The translations under genes were made by a program, and so were the position numbers. From Rhyzopertha dominica (lineage: Eukaryota > Arthropoda > Insecta > Coleoptera > Bostrichidae): a stretch of DNA of 64,000 nucleotides. The notes under the pieces are model-generated. The model was not told where the DNA came from and made no database searches. It saw only the letters and a program-made list of their open reading frames with translations. The DNA is taken from positions 56,317,325 to 56,381,324 of the forward strand of contig QCXZ01000064.1 in the NCBI GenBank assembly GCA_025024175.1, given 5' to 3'. Below are positions 34,560 to 49,500 of this stretch, one piece after another; within the stretch, counting starts at the first letter, position 1, and each line of letters opens with the position of its first letter.

Positions 34560-37500
34560 ATGTCCAAGGTACCGGTATTCATTCATTATCGGATCGATTT
34601 TTTCATCTTTCTGAATTTCAGAGTGCCCCACTGCTACGAAAACGCCTGAAGGAAGCCAGGGTGCTGTCGAATTCCACAGAAAACAAGTATGACAGGTCCA
34701 AACACCTCTTGCCGATGCGCACCTCACATTTCACCCTGCTCCTTGGTTTGATTCTGCTTGTTTTCATCGGTGTGATAGTGGTGGAAAAGAACTTGCCACA
34801 GGGCCTCAAAATATCTGAGGAGCACAAGTACCCTGGGAAATTCATTGCCGAGAGGGCACAGAAGTTTCTCCGAAATTTGACGAGCTTGGGACCTCGGATC
34901 GCAGGTAGTTACGAAAACGACGTTCTGGCTGTCAACCTGCTCAAGGGGATAGTGCAGGAGATAATCGATAACGCAAAGGAACACCATGTCATAGAGGTGG
35001 ATGTGCAAAAGGTCAGTGGTGCATTCAATTTGGAATTTCTGGATGGCATGACTAACGTTTATGAGGACGGAATTAACGTCGTCGTTAAAATCGGATCTAA
35101 GATCAAATCGCCTTACAGTTTGTTGATTAACTGTCATTTCGATACTGTGGCTGAAAGCCCAGGTAAGTCAGCAAACTTTTTTTAAAGAATAAGTAAAGTA
35201 TTTAATAAGCAAAATATATTTCCGACTACTAATTGCTACTACAGGTATTATAAACCATCATGTTTGTTATAATTTGATAAACTTCACAGAAATATCTGCA
35301 TAATTTTGGTTTTTGTTGAACTACCTTAATTCTCTTTAGTTATGATATTGTAAAATTTGTTTCTTGGTGAAGATATCATCATTCAGCATGAAATCGTATC
35401 TACTTTAAACAATTTAATATACTGCTTAATCTCAAGCATGTTTATGACTTTGAAATACTGATTTATATAGTACAAGTAGTTAAAGGTTAAGAGGCTTATT
35501 GAAAAGATAAGCATTAACAGCTACTTAAGTACAAAACACCTGAGATAATGCACAATTACGATAATGGTGTTTAGATGAAATTAGCTATACAGCTATGTTC
35601 CAAAATTTACATGTTTGAAGTGACTTTCGACATATGTTGTGTTCTATCTTCTAGAGTACCTTTAGGTCATTTTACAAATATTTTTTTTACTTAAGTTCTG
35701 TGTTAAATAAATGATCACCTCTGCATAGGTTGTCTTGTATTTTTGGATTACATTGTGTCTGACTCCAAGGTTTTTGACTTGTTTTGATTTATGTTAATTT
35801 TCTTGTTCTGCTATGAACTCGTCATCTTTTTCTTTCTTATTTATTATAATTTTCAACTGCTTTTTGCGACATTTCTGCCTTCTATTGTAGATTAATTCCA
35901 CCTTCTCAACATATCACATTCTGTCAGTTTTAACATTTACAGAAAGAAAAAACTAAAATCTGCCCTGAAATGATTGTTGTAAAGTTCCCAAATATGCATG
36001 TTTAAAGAAGAAAATCAGGAAAGGGTTAATAAAAAAAGAGTAGGTAACAGATCCGTTTTTAATTGATCCATAGAAAAAATTCTTAAGTTAAAATTCATGT
36101 ATGCATGGGATAAATTATCGAATTAATGAACAATAGTTTCCTTGAGTCAAAATAAGGTGAAATAAATCACTTTACCTTAGAGCAATTTTGTCTTGTTACC
36201 AAATTGTAGCCCTTTGAAGTTATTATTCTTTACTCCATTTCTTTCGACTGCACGCTGAACAAAATCTAATGATCATAAAATACTTCTAATCTAGTAAGTG
36301 TAAGTCATGAATTTGATTGTTTAATTCATGTTAATTAAATAAAACCTAACATACAAAACAGGACAAAATATAATATAAAGTGTATTAATACTAAAAAAAA
36401 AATATCAATATTAAGGTCAATATAAATAACTAACCACTTATTAACTGCAATTCGAAATGCCCTCCTTTGATTTCTATCCATTTTAGCACTTTTTAAATAA
36501 ATAGGTAGATATTTATTTGTCTTAATATTGTTATAGTTTTTTTTATTATTAATACTGATCTTCATACTGTATTTTATGCTGTACTTAAAAGATTTTACTT
36601 TTTTATGCTGACTGTTAAATTAATGAAATACCTACTCTTACTAAGTCAGAAGTATTTTATGATCATGATTTTGTTCATCATGCAGCGATAAATTTAATTC
36701 AATTTTTCTCTGAAACTGCTCATTTTACGTCAAAATGTTTTATAATACTTTGTATATGAAAGAAATTGCTTTACATCATTTAAGTATTAACAAAAGCATT
36801 TGTCTAAACTATATTTCAACTGCTAATACTTTTATGGTTTTATATGAATATGAAGGTGTTTAATACAAAAGTTGATTAAAGTTTACACATCCTTTAAGTA
36901 CTGTTTAATTGGCTGCCTCAAATTCAATAGTCTTTGCTTACTTTAGTTTAGTTCCCTCACTGACTCGAAGAATGAATAAATTTATAAGTGCCAATTGGAA
37001 TTAAAAATTAAAATTCTGAGGTGAACAACCTGAAAACAAGTCATCAATGATTATCAGTCAGAGCTGTGAATCATCTAATTTTCTTGCAGAAGTGTGATAT
37101 ACTTAATCTTCAGGCAATGTAAATTCCTACTTGCTCCATATTCCGTTTTATATGCATACCAACCAATTTTTCCAATTATACCTTTTATGGCATAATCTTA
37201 AACTTTATTATGTATGCGGTGACTCAATGTTTTCTCTTTGAACTCTGAAGTGGTCTATTTTAAATATTATGTACATCGAATTACATGTGTGTTAAGGTTT
37301 ATAATTCCCCTTGAAGTTTATCAAATAGCCAAAGCACAGTTATTTAATAACAAGCAATTGCTATTATGAGTCTATTTTTAAATGCCTTCCCTGATCAAGG
37401 TTGACACTTCAATCTAAAAATTTATGATGAATGTCTGCGTCACTTGTGTGTAACAAAGTTCTTATATAATTAATAACTTCACCTTCTAAAACAGGTGCCA

Positions 37501-40500
37501 CTTATAATGCATTCTGAGCTAGCATATTTATCCACAGCTTAATGCAAAATACATATATATCTAAATAATTTTCACAATAAAAAAATTATTTGGATAAAGT
37601 AGTTTCCAATTTGCAAGGCTTTTAACCTTACCAAACAAAAGCTTTAGTACTTCATGGGGGGAAGGCATTATAACTAATTTTGAGAGGTAATATAAAATAT
37701 AAGTGAAATAACAGCATGGTTGTAACTGTAACTAGTAAGTAGAATATATACAGGACACTTTCAGAACTTCTTTGTGCTCCTGAAATTCGTAATGTAGGAT
37801 GGTATCAACCATAAATCCAAAATTCGCTGGTTTGCTTTCTTTAGCTCTGCAGCTGGCTTAAATGATGTCTGACAGGCTTCTATGGTTTTGACAGATCCAG
37901 TTTTCGCGATAATGCATTAGGTATTGGACACAGATTCTGTTGTATTCAAAATTTTTGTCTGTACAGTCCTTAACATGCAAAAAGAAGTCGAATCTCCTTG
38001 GGGGTTACACAAACACTTGTTCTAAAACTTCTATCTTCAGTTTATGTTTCTTAAAGGCTATCTGGTATGTTTTCAATTAGTTAAACATAATTTTTAGTGG
38101 TTCAAATGGCATGGTTCAAAGATGGTAAAATTGGAATAGATGATCAGAATGTGCTTTTTCTTGTAGGGCACAACATTTGTTCTGCTTATATCCAAATTTC
38201 TTGCTTTTGCTTGAAATGTGGGGTTTAAAGTGGATGGTTTAAGTTATTAAATTGTTTCTCAAGTTTGCATTCTTTATGAACCATTAAGAAACGTAATAGA
38301 GCCATTATGAAGCGGAATTTTTTATTTTCCATTGTTGGTATCACTAAAGACTCTAAGAATTGGCAGTTGGTAATCTGCTGCCCAACGCCAAAAAAAAAAA
38401 CCACGACGAAGATGCATACCACCAATTTATGTCATGGAAGCAAAAAAACAAATGAGTTCTGAAGGCATTTACAAATTCATGCCAGCACCAGATGAAAAAT
38501 ACTTATTCACAAAATTAATTTTTTAATGCAAACTTTGTACCTATTTTTATTTATTTCTAACTATATTTAACAAGAGGTCGTGTGTTCTATCCGTGCGAAA
38601 GCTCTTCCTTGCTCGCGTCACACTCACATGAAAACAACACTTTTTAGAAAATATCTACAGGGGTAAAAACTGGCAATCTTGCCAGGCAACCAAACAGCCC
38701 TTTTGTCCAACGATTCCCGGAGTATCAGCTCACATGCTTTGTTTTTATTACTAATGTTACATCTTCCAATAGCTCATTTAAATTTTTGTCCAGAAAATTA
38801 TAGATTTGTCCCGCTTACTTTAAAAAAATTTGGACTAATTTCAGCAAGAATGTATCAATTTACATCCAAGTAACAATAGTTCTTTTCTGTTTATTCATTT
38901 ATTGTTACACTTTTATTCCAGATAGGAGCAGTGTTGTGATTGATATAAATTAAAACTCGCAATAGCTATAAAACTAGTGAAGATAGGAATTGAGAATGTA
39001 ACAGGCATTTGTTAATAATAAAATTATAACTCCAAAACTGTAATAAAAATTTGGGAGTTCAATCTGAAAACATGTAGTTGTGTCACTCTAGGAATAAACT
39101 AAACTCAACAGCTTGAACCACATATGTCTGAATTTTTATGTCTTATGTGTAATCGCATCTTTTTAAACAATTTCTACAAAAACTTTAATTGGGAAACATT
39201 CATTTTACACCTTACATGTGATACATAATCACCATCTAAAATAAATTGATTGGGAAAATCTGATTCCATTCTACCAAGTTCTTTCAATCCAGATAGTAAT
39301 AATGGTCATAATAAATGACTGAGCAGAGTTCTTCATGTATAAGATAGACATACCCTTTTTTAATACCTACTATATTGATTTTCTACACACAATTATTAAG
39401 AAATTGTAAAGTTTAAATCTAGAAGGAAATATGCTAACTTGAGATACCCTGTATAAGATTATTTAAGCAGTTTAAAAAAAGATTCACATATGTTATCATT
39501 ACATTTCTGTGTACAATCTTTAGGAGCCAGCGATGATGGTGCAGGTTGTGCAATAATGCTGGAGATGCTAAGGGTTCTTTCCCAATCTGACAGCATCCTT
39601 AGGCATAACATCATCTTCCTTTTCAATGGAGGAGAAGAGAACTTTATGCCCAACTCACACGGCTTCATAACAAAGCACAAGTGGGCAAAGGAGGTAATTG
39701 CTTTTCACATGTGAACCTATTTTTAAGATAGTGTTTATTGCATTAGCGCAAACAATAGGACACTTATCAGATTATACAATAAATTATCAGTTTGCATTGT
39801 GTGTTTTCAGTAAATTGGGCAAATTGTGTGGTCATTTGGGTGACCTTAATTTTTGAGAATAAGAGTATCAAGGCAGTTGTTAACTGTGTTTCATTTGTAT
39901 TTGCTTGCTAATAAAGCTTTATTCGTAATTGGAAAGATTTGCTAGGTCATATAATTGATGTTGAATCACGAGATTTAGTGGCTCATTAAATTTTATGTTT
40001 GCGAATATTCTTGAGCTTAAAAGAATGGAATTTATCTCTATATTTGTTGAGCATATATTATGAAAGATCCATACAAACAGATATGAGATAAGATAACAAA
40101 GAACAGTGGTAGTCAATTTTGTCATTAATTAATTGTTACAGATATCAAAAATAGTTTTTGGAATACAGCAATTTGAGGTACCTACAAATAGAATTCTCTA
40201 TGTGGTTCTTTTTATGAATTTAAAAAGTATTTAGATAAATGGGTCATTTTTTTAATTTTTAATACATATTTTCTAGATAAAAGCTTTCATAAATCTGGAA
40301 GCATGTGGTGCAGGAGGACGAGAAGTTTTATTCCAGGCGGGACCAAACCACCCATGGATTTTAGAAACCTATTCGGAAGAAGTGCCATATCCTTATGCTT
40401 CTTCTTTAGCTCAAGAAATTTTCCAGAGTGGTATGTTTCCAGGCGACACAGATTATAGGATATTTAGGGACTTTGGCAATTTATCAGGCAAGTTTATAGA

Positions 40501-43500
40501 TCTATTAATAAAATACATCTGAGTGTACGTTTCTGTTTAGGTCTCGACTTTGCATGGTCGGCCAACGGTTATGTATACCATACGAAGTTCGACGCCATTG
40601 ATCAAATCCCACTTGGCTCCTTGCAAAGAACCGGCGATAATATTCTCGCATTAGCCAAAGGTATGGCACAAGGACACCAGCTGTCGGAGGTTGAAAAGCA
40701 CAGCCAAGGCAATTTGGTCTTCTTCGACTTCTTGGGAGCATTCGTTGTAAGGTGGCAGATGATAGTTGGTGATACAGTGAACATATTAGCTGTGATATTT
40801 TCCATTTGTACTCTTTATTGGAATTTCCAAGAAGCCAATAAAAGTTGTGGTAAGTTATTGGCTTTATTTTGAAGAAAATGGAAAATGAGAGAATGGAGTG
40901 TGTGAAATAATTATATAAAACTTACCAAATGTGTGTCAATGGGCATCTGTCACAGATTCATAATTTTTCTGGTAACTTAAAAATCATTGAAATAAAACAC
41001 ATTGGTAACTAATGAATTGGGGTAACTAAAAAATATCATTCTTTCTTTCTTGCATGTGATTTATTTATTGCCTTTGATTACCAAAAAGTTCAATGTATGT
41101 GGAGTGAATGATTAATAATGATAAAAGAGACAGTTCATTTCAAAAGAAGACACCAATCTATTCAAGAAAAAATGGTTATTGAACACGATTAACCTGTTAT
41201 TTACAAATTCAGGTTAGCTTAATTTAGTTATTTTGAAAAGAACTTAATTAACAATGAGAATCCATTTGTATTGTCAAACAAGTGGTTTGATTTATATTCC
41301 ATCCTTAAGAAAAGTATGCCCCCTTGGAGTAAGTAAACCAGCTGTGCATAGAGTGCATAGAGTGAAACATTTTATTGACATTCATATTTTGATTACTGCT
41401 GTTTAAATGGTTTTTGTTTTCTTTTCAATTGCCTAAAATGGTATTATTAACCTTTTTTTCTCTTAAACTAACATTTTTTGATATATGTTTTTGGTTTTTT
41501 ATGGAACTACTTGAATAGTAAATTTATTACGCCCTTACCAATCCAGAAATGTGACATATATAAACTGTTTTTTTATACAGCATAACATTTTATGTATTTC
41601 ATTAAAATAAAATTACTAAGGTTCTCCATATTTTGTGCAAGAACTCATTTGAAAATGAAAAATTTGAAGGCCAGAACCGAAAAAATTTTACTAACAGTGC
41701 TATTGGTTTCTGAGTTTTCAATTTATACTCCTTTAACAGGCACATACAATCATATTCCAGTCAGAGGCTTTAATATATGAGGGTCGTTCAATAAGACCTT
41801 AGAAAAACATACACAAAACAAATTATTTTAGGAAAATTTTTAAAATTTTTATTACACAATCTCCTTTCAGCTCTACACACGTTTGTCAAAACTTTTTTAA
41901 GCCATCTAAAAAGTAAGATTTCTGAAGGTCCTCAAAATAGGCATCTGTTTGACATGAACCGTTTTTCGCAAAGCCATTTTTTTAAGTCTGGAAATAAAAA
42001 ATGTCAAATCTGGTGTATATGGTTGGTTTTTTAATAATTCGAACTTTAATTCCATGATTTTAGCGATCATAATTCTACAGGTGCATCCATGCATTGCCTG
42101 ATGAAGGAGGATCTTTTTTCTCAAATAAGTTGTTTCTTCTTGATTTTTTCACTAAGCCAGTGCAATAATGAAGTATAATACTGTCCAATTATTGTTTTTC
42201 CATTTTGCAAGTAATCAATATAAATGGTCTCCCCGTTATATGGTACTTTTTTGTGTTGTGCAGTTTTCTGATTGGTAACTTTTTTACCAAAAAACCACAC
42301 TATCTTGTCATACTACATAATATCTCTTTAAAGGTCTTTAAAAACTCATTTTTATCCCTCCCAGTGGCCATATTTATTCTAAGCCTATATCATCGGCATC
42401 TGTGTGTTGTTGCTGGCGTGTATCTCAGATCATCATAAAGTGAATGATTTTAAATGCAAGTTAAGGAAAAATATAATGTTGACTTTTTGGCTTCTTTCAC
42501 ATCACTCATTTTTGTGACTGGATAAGAATATTTTCTTTGCAGGAAAAAAAGTGTATTATTGCCTTGAAACTTGACACATATACTGTAATTGGATTACTAA
42601 CAACTATAACTCCACAAAGGATTCTGAGCAACCATTTCAGTAATAACCTTATTTCTGCAAGTGAATTCAAGTTCTTACAGATTGCATTAGACGTAATACA
42701 AAAATCGTACACCTGTAAGCTGCCGCCACCTACTGGCTACATTTGGAACTTCTGTATAAAAAGAACCTCTATTGTAACGTGAAAGATAGCAAAGATCGTG
42801 ATCCTTACTGGAGTTATCAATAATAACAACACTGGCACATTTGACAGCAGGTCAGTGCTGCCAAGTTGCACTACAGAAAGTGTGCATTTATTTAATTGCT
42901 GCACCTTCTATATCATTATTAATTTGATATTTCTTTCTTTTTTTCAAAAATATGTAATATCCATATGGGATGTTTTTCACTAATTATAAAATAAAATATA
43001 TATTGAATATCAGCATTACATCAATTTATTAAAGAAATTTGAATGAGTATAATGTATGTTTCTTTTATATTGGACCTGCAAGGTAAAATCTAATTACAAG
43101 TGTTTTATTAATATGAAATGCTTCAAGTAGCGTTTTAACATTTTGTTTTAATTTGTAATTAGGTGAAGCAGGATCAAATTAGCATGTCTTTGTTCTACAT
43201 CAGGTTAAAGATTTATGAAAAAGATTTCATTATAACCACCTCATCTTTGATACCTTTTTATATCTGTAGTATTCAAATAAAATATACTGGATTCCAAAAA
43301 TCTTTTTTCTACACCTTGTAGTATATACATTAATAATAACAATTTCAGATTTAACGCACACACAGTATTTCCGCAAGCTGTTGCATTGCATGACGGCAGC
43401 TCTTGGAACCCTACTGTTACCAGTTGTGTGCTGTGTTCTCATTGCGCTGTGTTTGACTGCCTTGGATCGCACCATGAGCTGGTTTGCGCGACCTATCTGG

Positions 43501-46500
43501 GTGTTTTTCTTGTACGTAATACCCACTTTATTAGTGTGCTTTGGCACGATCCTTCTGCATGCGAAGAGATATCAGAAGGTTGGTTAAATGTTATTTTGGA
43601 CTTGTCCGTAAATAATGTTGTTTCTTTTAGGACATCTCTCTGTCGCCATGGACAATATTTCAACTATATTACGATGCATATCAGCTGCTGTGGACTTTAT
43701 TGCTGATAGTGGGGATATGCCTGAGGGTTCGTTCTAGTTTTATACCACTCCTGTGGGTCATTTTTCCTGCCGTTGGGAATCTGCTGAAGTCTAAGATATT
43801 CAGTAAATGGAGGGGTAAGTACTATTGCAACTTGTATTACTATAACTTATATATAGTGCGCCCTAAATATGTTTCCTGATTTTTATTTGTAATTTGGAGG
43901 ATGCTTATAAATTTCCTCTCTTCTCGATTGTTTTGGTATCATGGTAAACCTTCAGTCCTTGTTAATTCACCTGACAAAGCTGGCAATATATATATATATA
44001 TATATTGGCCTGCTATCCCAATAATTATTTCTTATATTCATCAGAGATAAGGTCCCATACTAAGAAAATTATGTTACTGTATTTTAAACATACTACTCTG
44101 TTTTACCCATTTATGTTTTTAATTGTAATATTTACTTATACTTTTTATTTTGTTTATGCTTTGATTACAATTCGTTAGGATCTAAATTCAAGTAGCATGA
44201 AAGTTTTTTAGTTAATAGTTTTTTTGCTTCTTTTATGAAATGTTTTTTACTTTGCTGTTTTGCTTGCTCTTCTAAAATCGTAGCTTATCAGATTCAAATT
44301 AACATTTCGTTTACCTGCTACAAGGTGTTCGATTTTTAATGTCCTTGCTGGGTATCCTATCATAATGGGGTCTTCTCAAACATTAGACACAAAACTTAAT
44401 TTAAAAAAATCGGTTTTCGAAGTTTTTGTAGTTTTTCAGTTGCAACCCAAAACTGAAAATTTGTTCAAAAAATACAGAATTTTTGGATTGATTATACTCA
44501 AGAAAGTGTCGGTTGCAAAAACCCCATCTCAATAGGTCCAAGCATAAATGAGATACCCCACTTGGTGCATCCTGCACTTGTTATGGGTTTTAAGACTGTA
44601 AGAAAGTTATATGAATTGTTCTTCAAATGTGAGTAAAAATTATGAATTAGTAATGAATTATTTGTGTGGTCACTGAAGGAAACACAGATGCTTCGTCAGT
44701 TTTTCTAGCACCACTATAATAATAGTGGTAAACTATGGAAATGCTTCTTTGGGTCAACCTCCATCTTACTTGCTTGCCAGAAAACTAATGTTGTTTGCAC
44801 ATTATTGTTAATAACAAACATACATGTTCAGTCTACAAAATAACTGCAATAGTTCTTGTAGATGTGTATGCTGTATCAAAAGTCCTGGAGTCTCCTAAAA
44901 AGTATTTGAACTTCGTTACCTTGACATCAAGAGTAAGTGTGAACACTAGTAACTTCGTAATATTTTAATAACTCTTCATCTTTTTGCTTATGAAGTAAAT
45001 ATCTCTGTGTATCTAATAAATTCAAGGTTTTTGGGCATAGTATTAACTTTCAGATCTATTCCATATTTCAGGCCTTCTTTTCAAGTAATATTATTAAAAA
45101 TTTACTAATTTTAAACTTCTATGAGAAAAGGCCACTTTTTTGTAATGGTTGTGTGGCCACAAAAAGTGAGGAACTACCCTTTGTTGAAGAGTCAAATCAA
45201 TCAATTTATCCCAAAAATTTTTATGCCCAAATCTTCTATACATATAAAGACATCAATGTGATGCCATAACAATTTTAATTTCATCCCACCTATGTACCTG
45301 TTAGCCAATCAATAAACTCTTATACTGGCAAGAAACACAAGAGCTCATTATCACTATAATAATTTGCAGTACTTTGTTTTTATTGATTGACAAAGCAGTT
45401 TTGCCAAATCTGATGTTTGTGATCATTTGTGCATGTGATGAAATCAGTGGTAAAATTAAGGTTGTAAAAGGTCAAAAAACAATCTGTCAAATACCACACT
45501 AGAGTGATAATAAATTAGAAAATAATTCATCAGAACTTTTATTCTTGTACTTTTGCCATTTGGCAGTAGCCAAGAGAGCTTGAGTTCTTGATGTTCTGGA
45601 GAATTATTCCTGTGATATTATAACTGACAATTCATGCTACTCAGTTGTAGTTTTTCCTTCAAATGCTTATTAAAATTGTGTGAAAAATTAATGAAGCTTT
45701 ATATTTTAAGAGAATATTTTTTAGTAACAAAATGTATCCTTAGTGTTACTATAACAGTTATGTGAACAACAACTATATTAAACAGATGTGCTATAAACAG
45801 CACACAGATTTGTAGAAGAGGTTTGGCTTCACAAATGGAAACTTTTTGAAGCACATGTTTTGATTGCAATTAGTTAAGAAGAATCTCAGAATTTACTATT
45901 TTAGTTTACTTCCTTTTATATTATCTGTACAATTAATTCCAAAGGCATAAAATAACAGAAAATTTCCGCAAATCCTCTACAGGTTATACATTGAGAGTAT
46001 TTAGTACCAATTTGGTCAAATGATAACTTTAATATTGGGATGTAGGAACAAGAAAAATCATCCTGTAAAAAAGATTTTCGCTTGGAATCAATTTACTTAT
46101 GCTTTTAACCCTTACTTGCAAGCACTCATTTTATCTTTAGCTATATGAGATTCACAATTCCCCAAATCATTTTAGGACCCAAGTGGCTGCTGCTTCACAT
46201 TGCCGTGATGGGTCTGCCGTTTGTGCAAAGCTACTACCTCATAATCAGTGCTCTCTACCTGTTCATTCCGATAATGGGTCGTGCCGGTGGTGGCGTCAAC
46301 TCGGAAGTGTTCATAGCGGCGATCGTCAGCACATTCCACGCTCTGCTGTTTTGTTTCGCTTCACCTCTAGTCGTACTAGTCAGAAAAGTGGACAGGGTTT
46401 TCAGTGTGCTGTGGGGACTGTTCCTGATCTCGGTCGCTGTACTTTTACTCACGCCAATGGGATTCCCGTATTCTGGTACCAAGGGCAGTTTGGCACCTCA

Positions 46501-49500
46501 AAGGTTCATGCTTGCGGTAAGAAAACTATTTGATTATTTGAACTACTGCTACGAATATTCCGAGTGTAAAAATGTGGAAGGTTTTCTGCTAAGAGCTTTC
46601 TGTTCATAATATTTTTGGGTTTTCTGGCTGGGTTCGCCAAATGGATAATCTATACAGGGTGGCCAATTGGGGCGATAAAGTAAAATAACTTGTTTATTGT
46701 TAAAGTTAGAGAAAAACCGTTAATACATAGAATGTTCCTTGTAAAAATCCAGACATATACAGGGTGTCCCATTTACTTGGTACAGCACTTTACTCTGATT
46801 TTTTAAATGGAACACCCTATATATTATTGCATTTTTGGTTTCTACATCAAATTCTAAAGTGACTATTAAGTATACATGTGGTCTAGGATAGGTCATTTTG
46901 GAATTATTTGGCATTTTGTGAAAAAAATTACATTTGCAAGGCTCTTGAAAATAAATAATATTTTTAAAACTAAAAAAGATGTAGAGATGGGGTTTTCACA
47001 GTTTTGTAGGACAGATCTACTACTATCTCATAAGGTAAAGTTTGATAATTTTTTCAAAAATTGTGAAAATAGTGTTTTTTTAGATAAATTCGAACATGGC
47101 TAACTTGATTTTTTAAAATAAAACAGTATATTTATTTGTATGTCATTAAATTTAATGCATCTCTTAATTTCCTTTCAGTTGANATATGAGTGCCTCTACG
47201 TGTCATTAATACTTTTTGAGAAATTTCGAAAAAACTGGTTTTTTATTGTTTCTGCGAATATCAAGTTAGCTATGACTCTAACGATGCTCCAGCCTGCATA
47301 TTTGCCATACACGGCTCCATGTGTCTTTTTCATATTTCCAAAAATAAAGAGAACCTTAAAGGGCCGTCGTTTTACAAGCATAGCGCCATCACTGAAAGAG
47401 CTAAAGGGTAAATCTAAAATTTCTAAAAAGACCAATTTTTGTGATTTGTTACAAAACTATATAATTTTAATATTATCCAAACAGGTAGTACGCTTGTTAA
47501 GTAATAAATGGTTGGCCAAGTAGAAATTTGTCGTAACTATGTCAGTGTTCTGATATTTTTTAAATTGTTTGNGATGCTCTTTAGCACTAACCATTAAAAA
47601 TCTCCCAGTTTGTTCCACATAAATTGCAGTACAATCATTATAAGTAAATCTGTAAACACCAGAAAGATTTAAGGGTTGAAGGGTTATGGACTAACTGGGA
47701 TCCTAAGCTACCTACAGTTGAAAAAGAAATATGAATTCTATGAGACAGAAATGATTTAGAAATATTCACTGAGAGGGACCAAATGCCTTGAATGCATAGA
47801 AATATTTTGCTATATTCTGAATTCAAATGAAAGTTGATTCAAACCTTTTGCCTTCAGCACACAAAACGTACATTCCACGGCTACACCGGTCGAGTAATCG
47901 AAGAAGTTTCGGGTTTCTGGATCGTCGACATGGACATGAACAGTCCCCACACAGTGGATCGTTACGTTCCTAGGATGAGGAATGCGCATTTGACCACAAA
48001 AGACTGCCAAGACTACTTATACTGTGGCTTGCCGTACTTAGTTCCTGTTTTAAATATGATTTGGAAGACGCACTTTGTGCCGGGTCCTGAACCGGAAATT
48101 CCAAATCCAGTTTCAATGAAAGTCGTTTCGAAAATGATGATACCCCACGGAAAACGAATTAGGGTCAGGGTTGAAGGTAAGAAGTTGTCTTTTTTAATTG
48201 TAGTCAATTATTTTACACTTGTTATTGAAGGGTTTTGGATTTTTGGAATATAGTAATAAAACAAAATACATTTATGAAGTCAATTTGAATACCTCCAATT
48301 AGGTATTATCACTTTTTTTGAAAATTACGTAAAATGAATCTTGAAGTGCATATATATCGTACGCCATGTTAAAAAAGACAAAAAAATTATTTGTAGGTAG
48401 AGAATTTCAGGTTTGAAATTCGAATCTTAGGAGTCACCGCCAAAACGCCTCGTATCCAAGGTTATTCAACTTGTGACGTCAAGTGTCATGTAAACATTAC
48501 CGAAGAGCGTGCTGTTTAATGGTGTAATATCATCCTTGTATTGGAAAAGTTTTTGTGTGGTGTTTATTGAAAGGACGCTGTAAGAGGTCGCACCAAAAAG
48601 TGATTTGTGTAGTTTTACAAGCACCTATTATGTATGGAAAACAAAACATGTGCTGTCTTCTACATGGTTATAAAAGTACTTCAGTCAGTACAGCTAACAA
48701 AATTTTTGTAACCTTTCCTCGAGATTATCAACGTATGAAAAAGTTGTTTAAGGCCCCTAGTCGTGATATGCCGAAATCGCAAAGTTTGTTTTGCTGTTGT
48801 GAAGATCATCTTAATTCTTACTATAAATTTTATTATTATTTTTGGGGTTATAAGTGTTTACCATTCAGTTTTCATTTTGTTATAGCTTGAAGAGGATATG
48901 AAAAATTATATGCATTTTAAGTTGATAGAGAGAAATGTTATAATAAAGAACGATGTTGCGTTCTCCATATATTCGACTGTTAGCCAGACCGGAAACGAGC
49001 CGCAAGAGCCCCGAAAATAAATGGAAATTTATATTTATTCTGACCTCTAAAATAAATGTCAAGTTTAGGGTACATTTTTATGTTTACAAATAGTATGTTT
49101 CCAACAACCCACTGTGATCAAATTATCAATGCTAAGTTAATTTGATAAAAAATTTACTTATGCTGTTGCTTTTACGTTCCTCATATCCGCCGCGTTGAAC
49201 CGCTCGTCGCTATACACAAATTCCATAACAATGAACATGCCTTCAGAAGTCATAACTTATAAGTATTTCACTTTTTCTTGGCGTATTTTAATTCGCTTGT
49301 CACAAAATGAACGCAAACAACAAACTGATAAATTGACGGGCTGAGGCTGACGCGTGACTCGTTGACCCCATATGTAAACAACAGCCATTTACAAGACACC
49401 TGACGTCACGGCCAATATGTTCGCGTTTTGGCGCTCCCTTTAAATATTCACATTTGTAATATTAAAAAGACACTTTACGATCAATTTTTTCGAATTTATA

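Noticed and set aside
42096..42120. CTGATGAAGG as a hammerhead core
   Set aside because: No GAAA after a stem II within range; it is part of the antisense mariner transposase fragment.
43230..43706. Overlapping frames on both strands near ERMP1 exons 6 and 7
   Set aside because: Shadows of the real ERMP1 exons, whose frame, splice sites and homology are clear.
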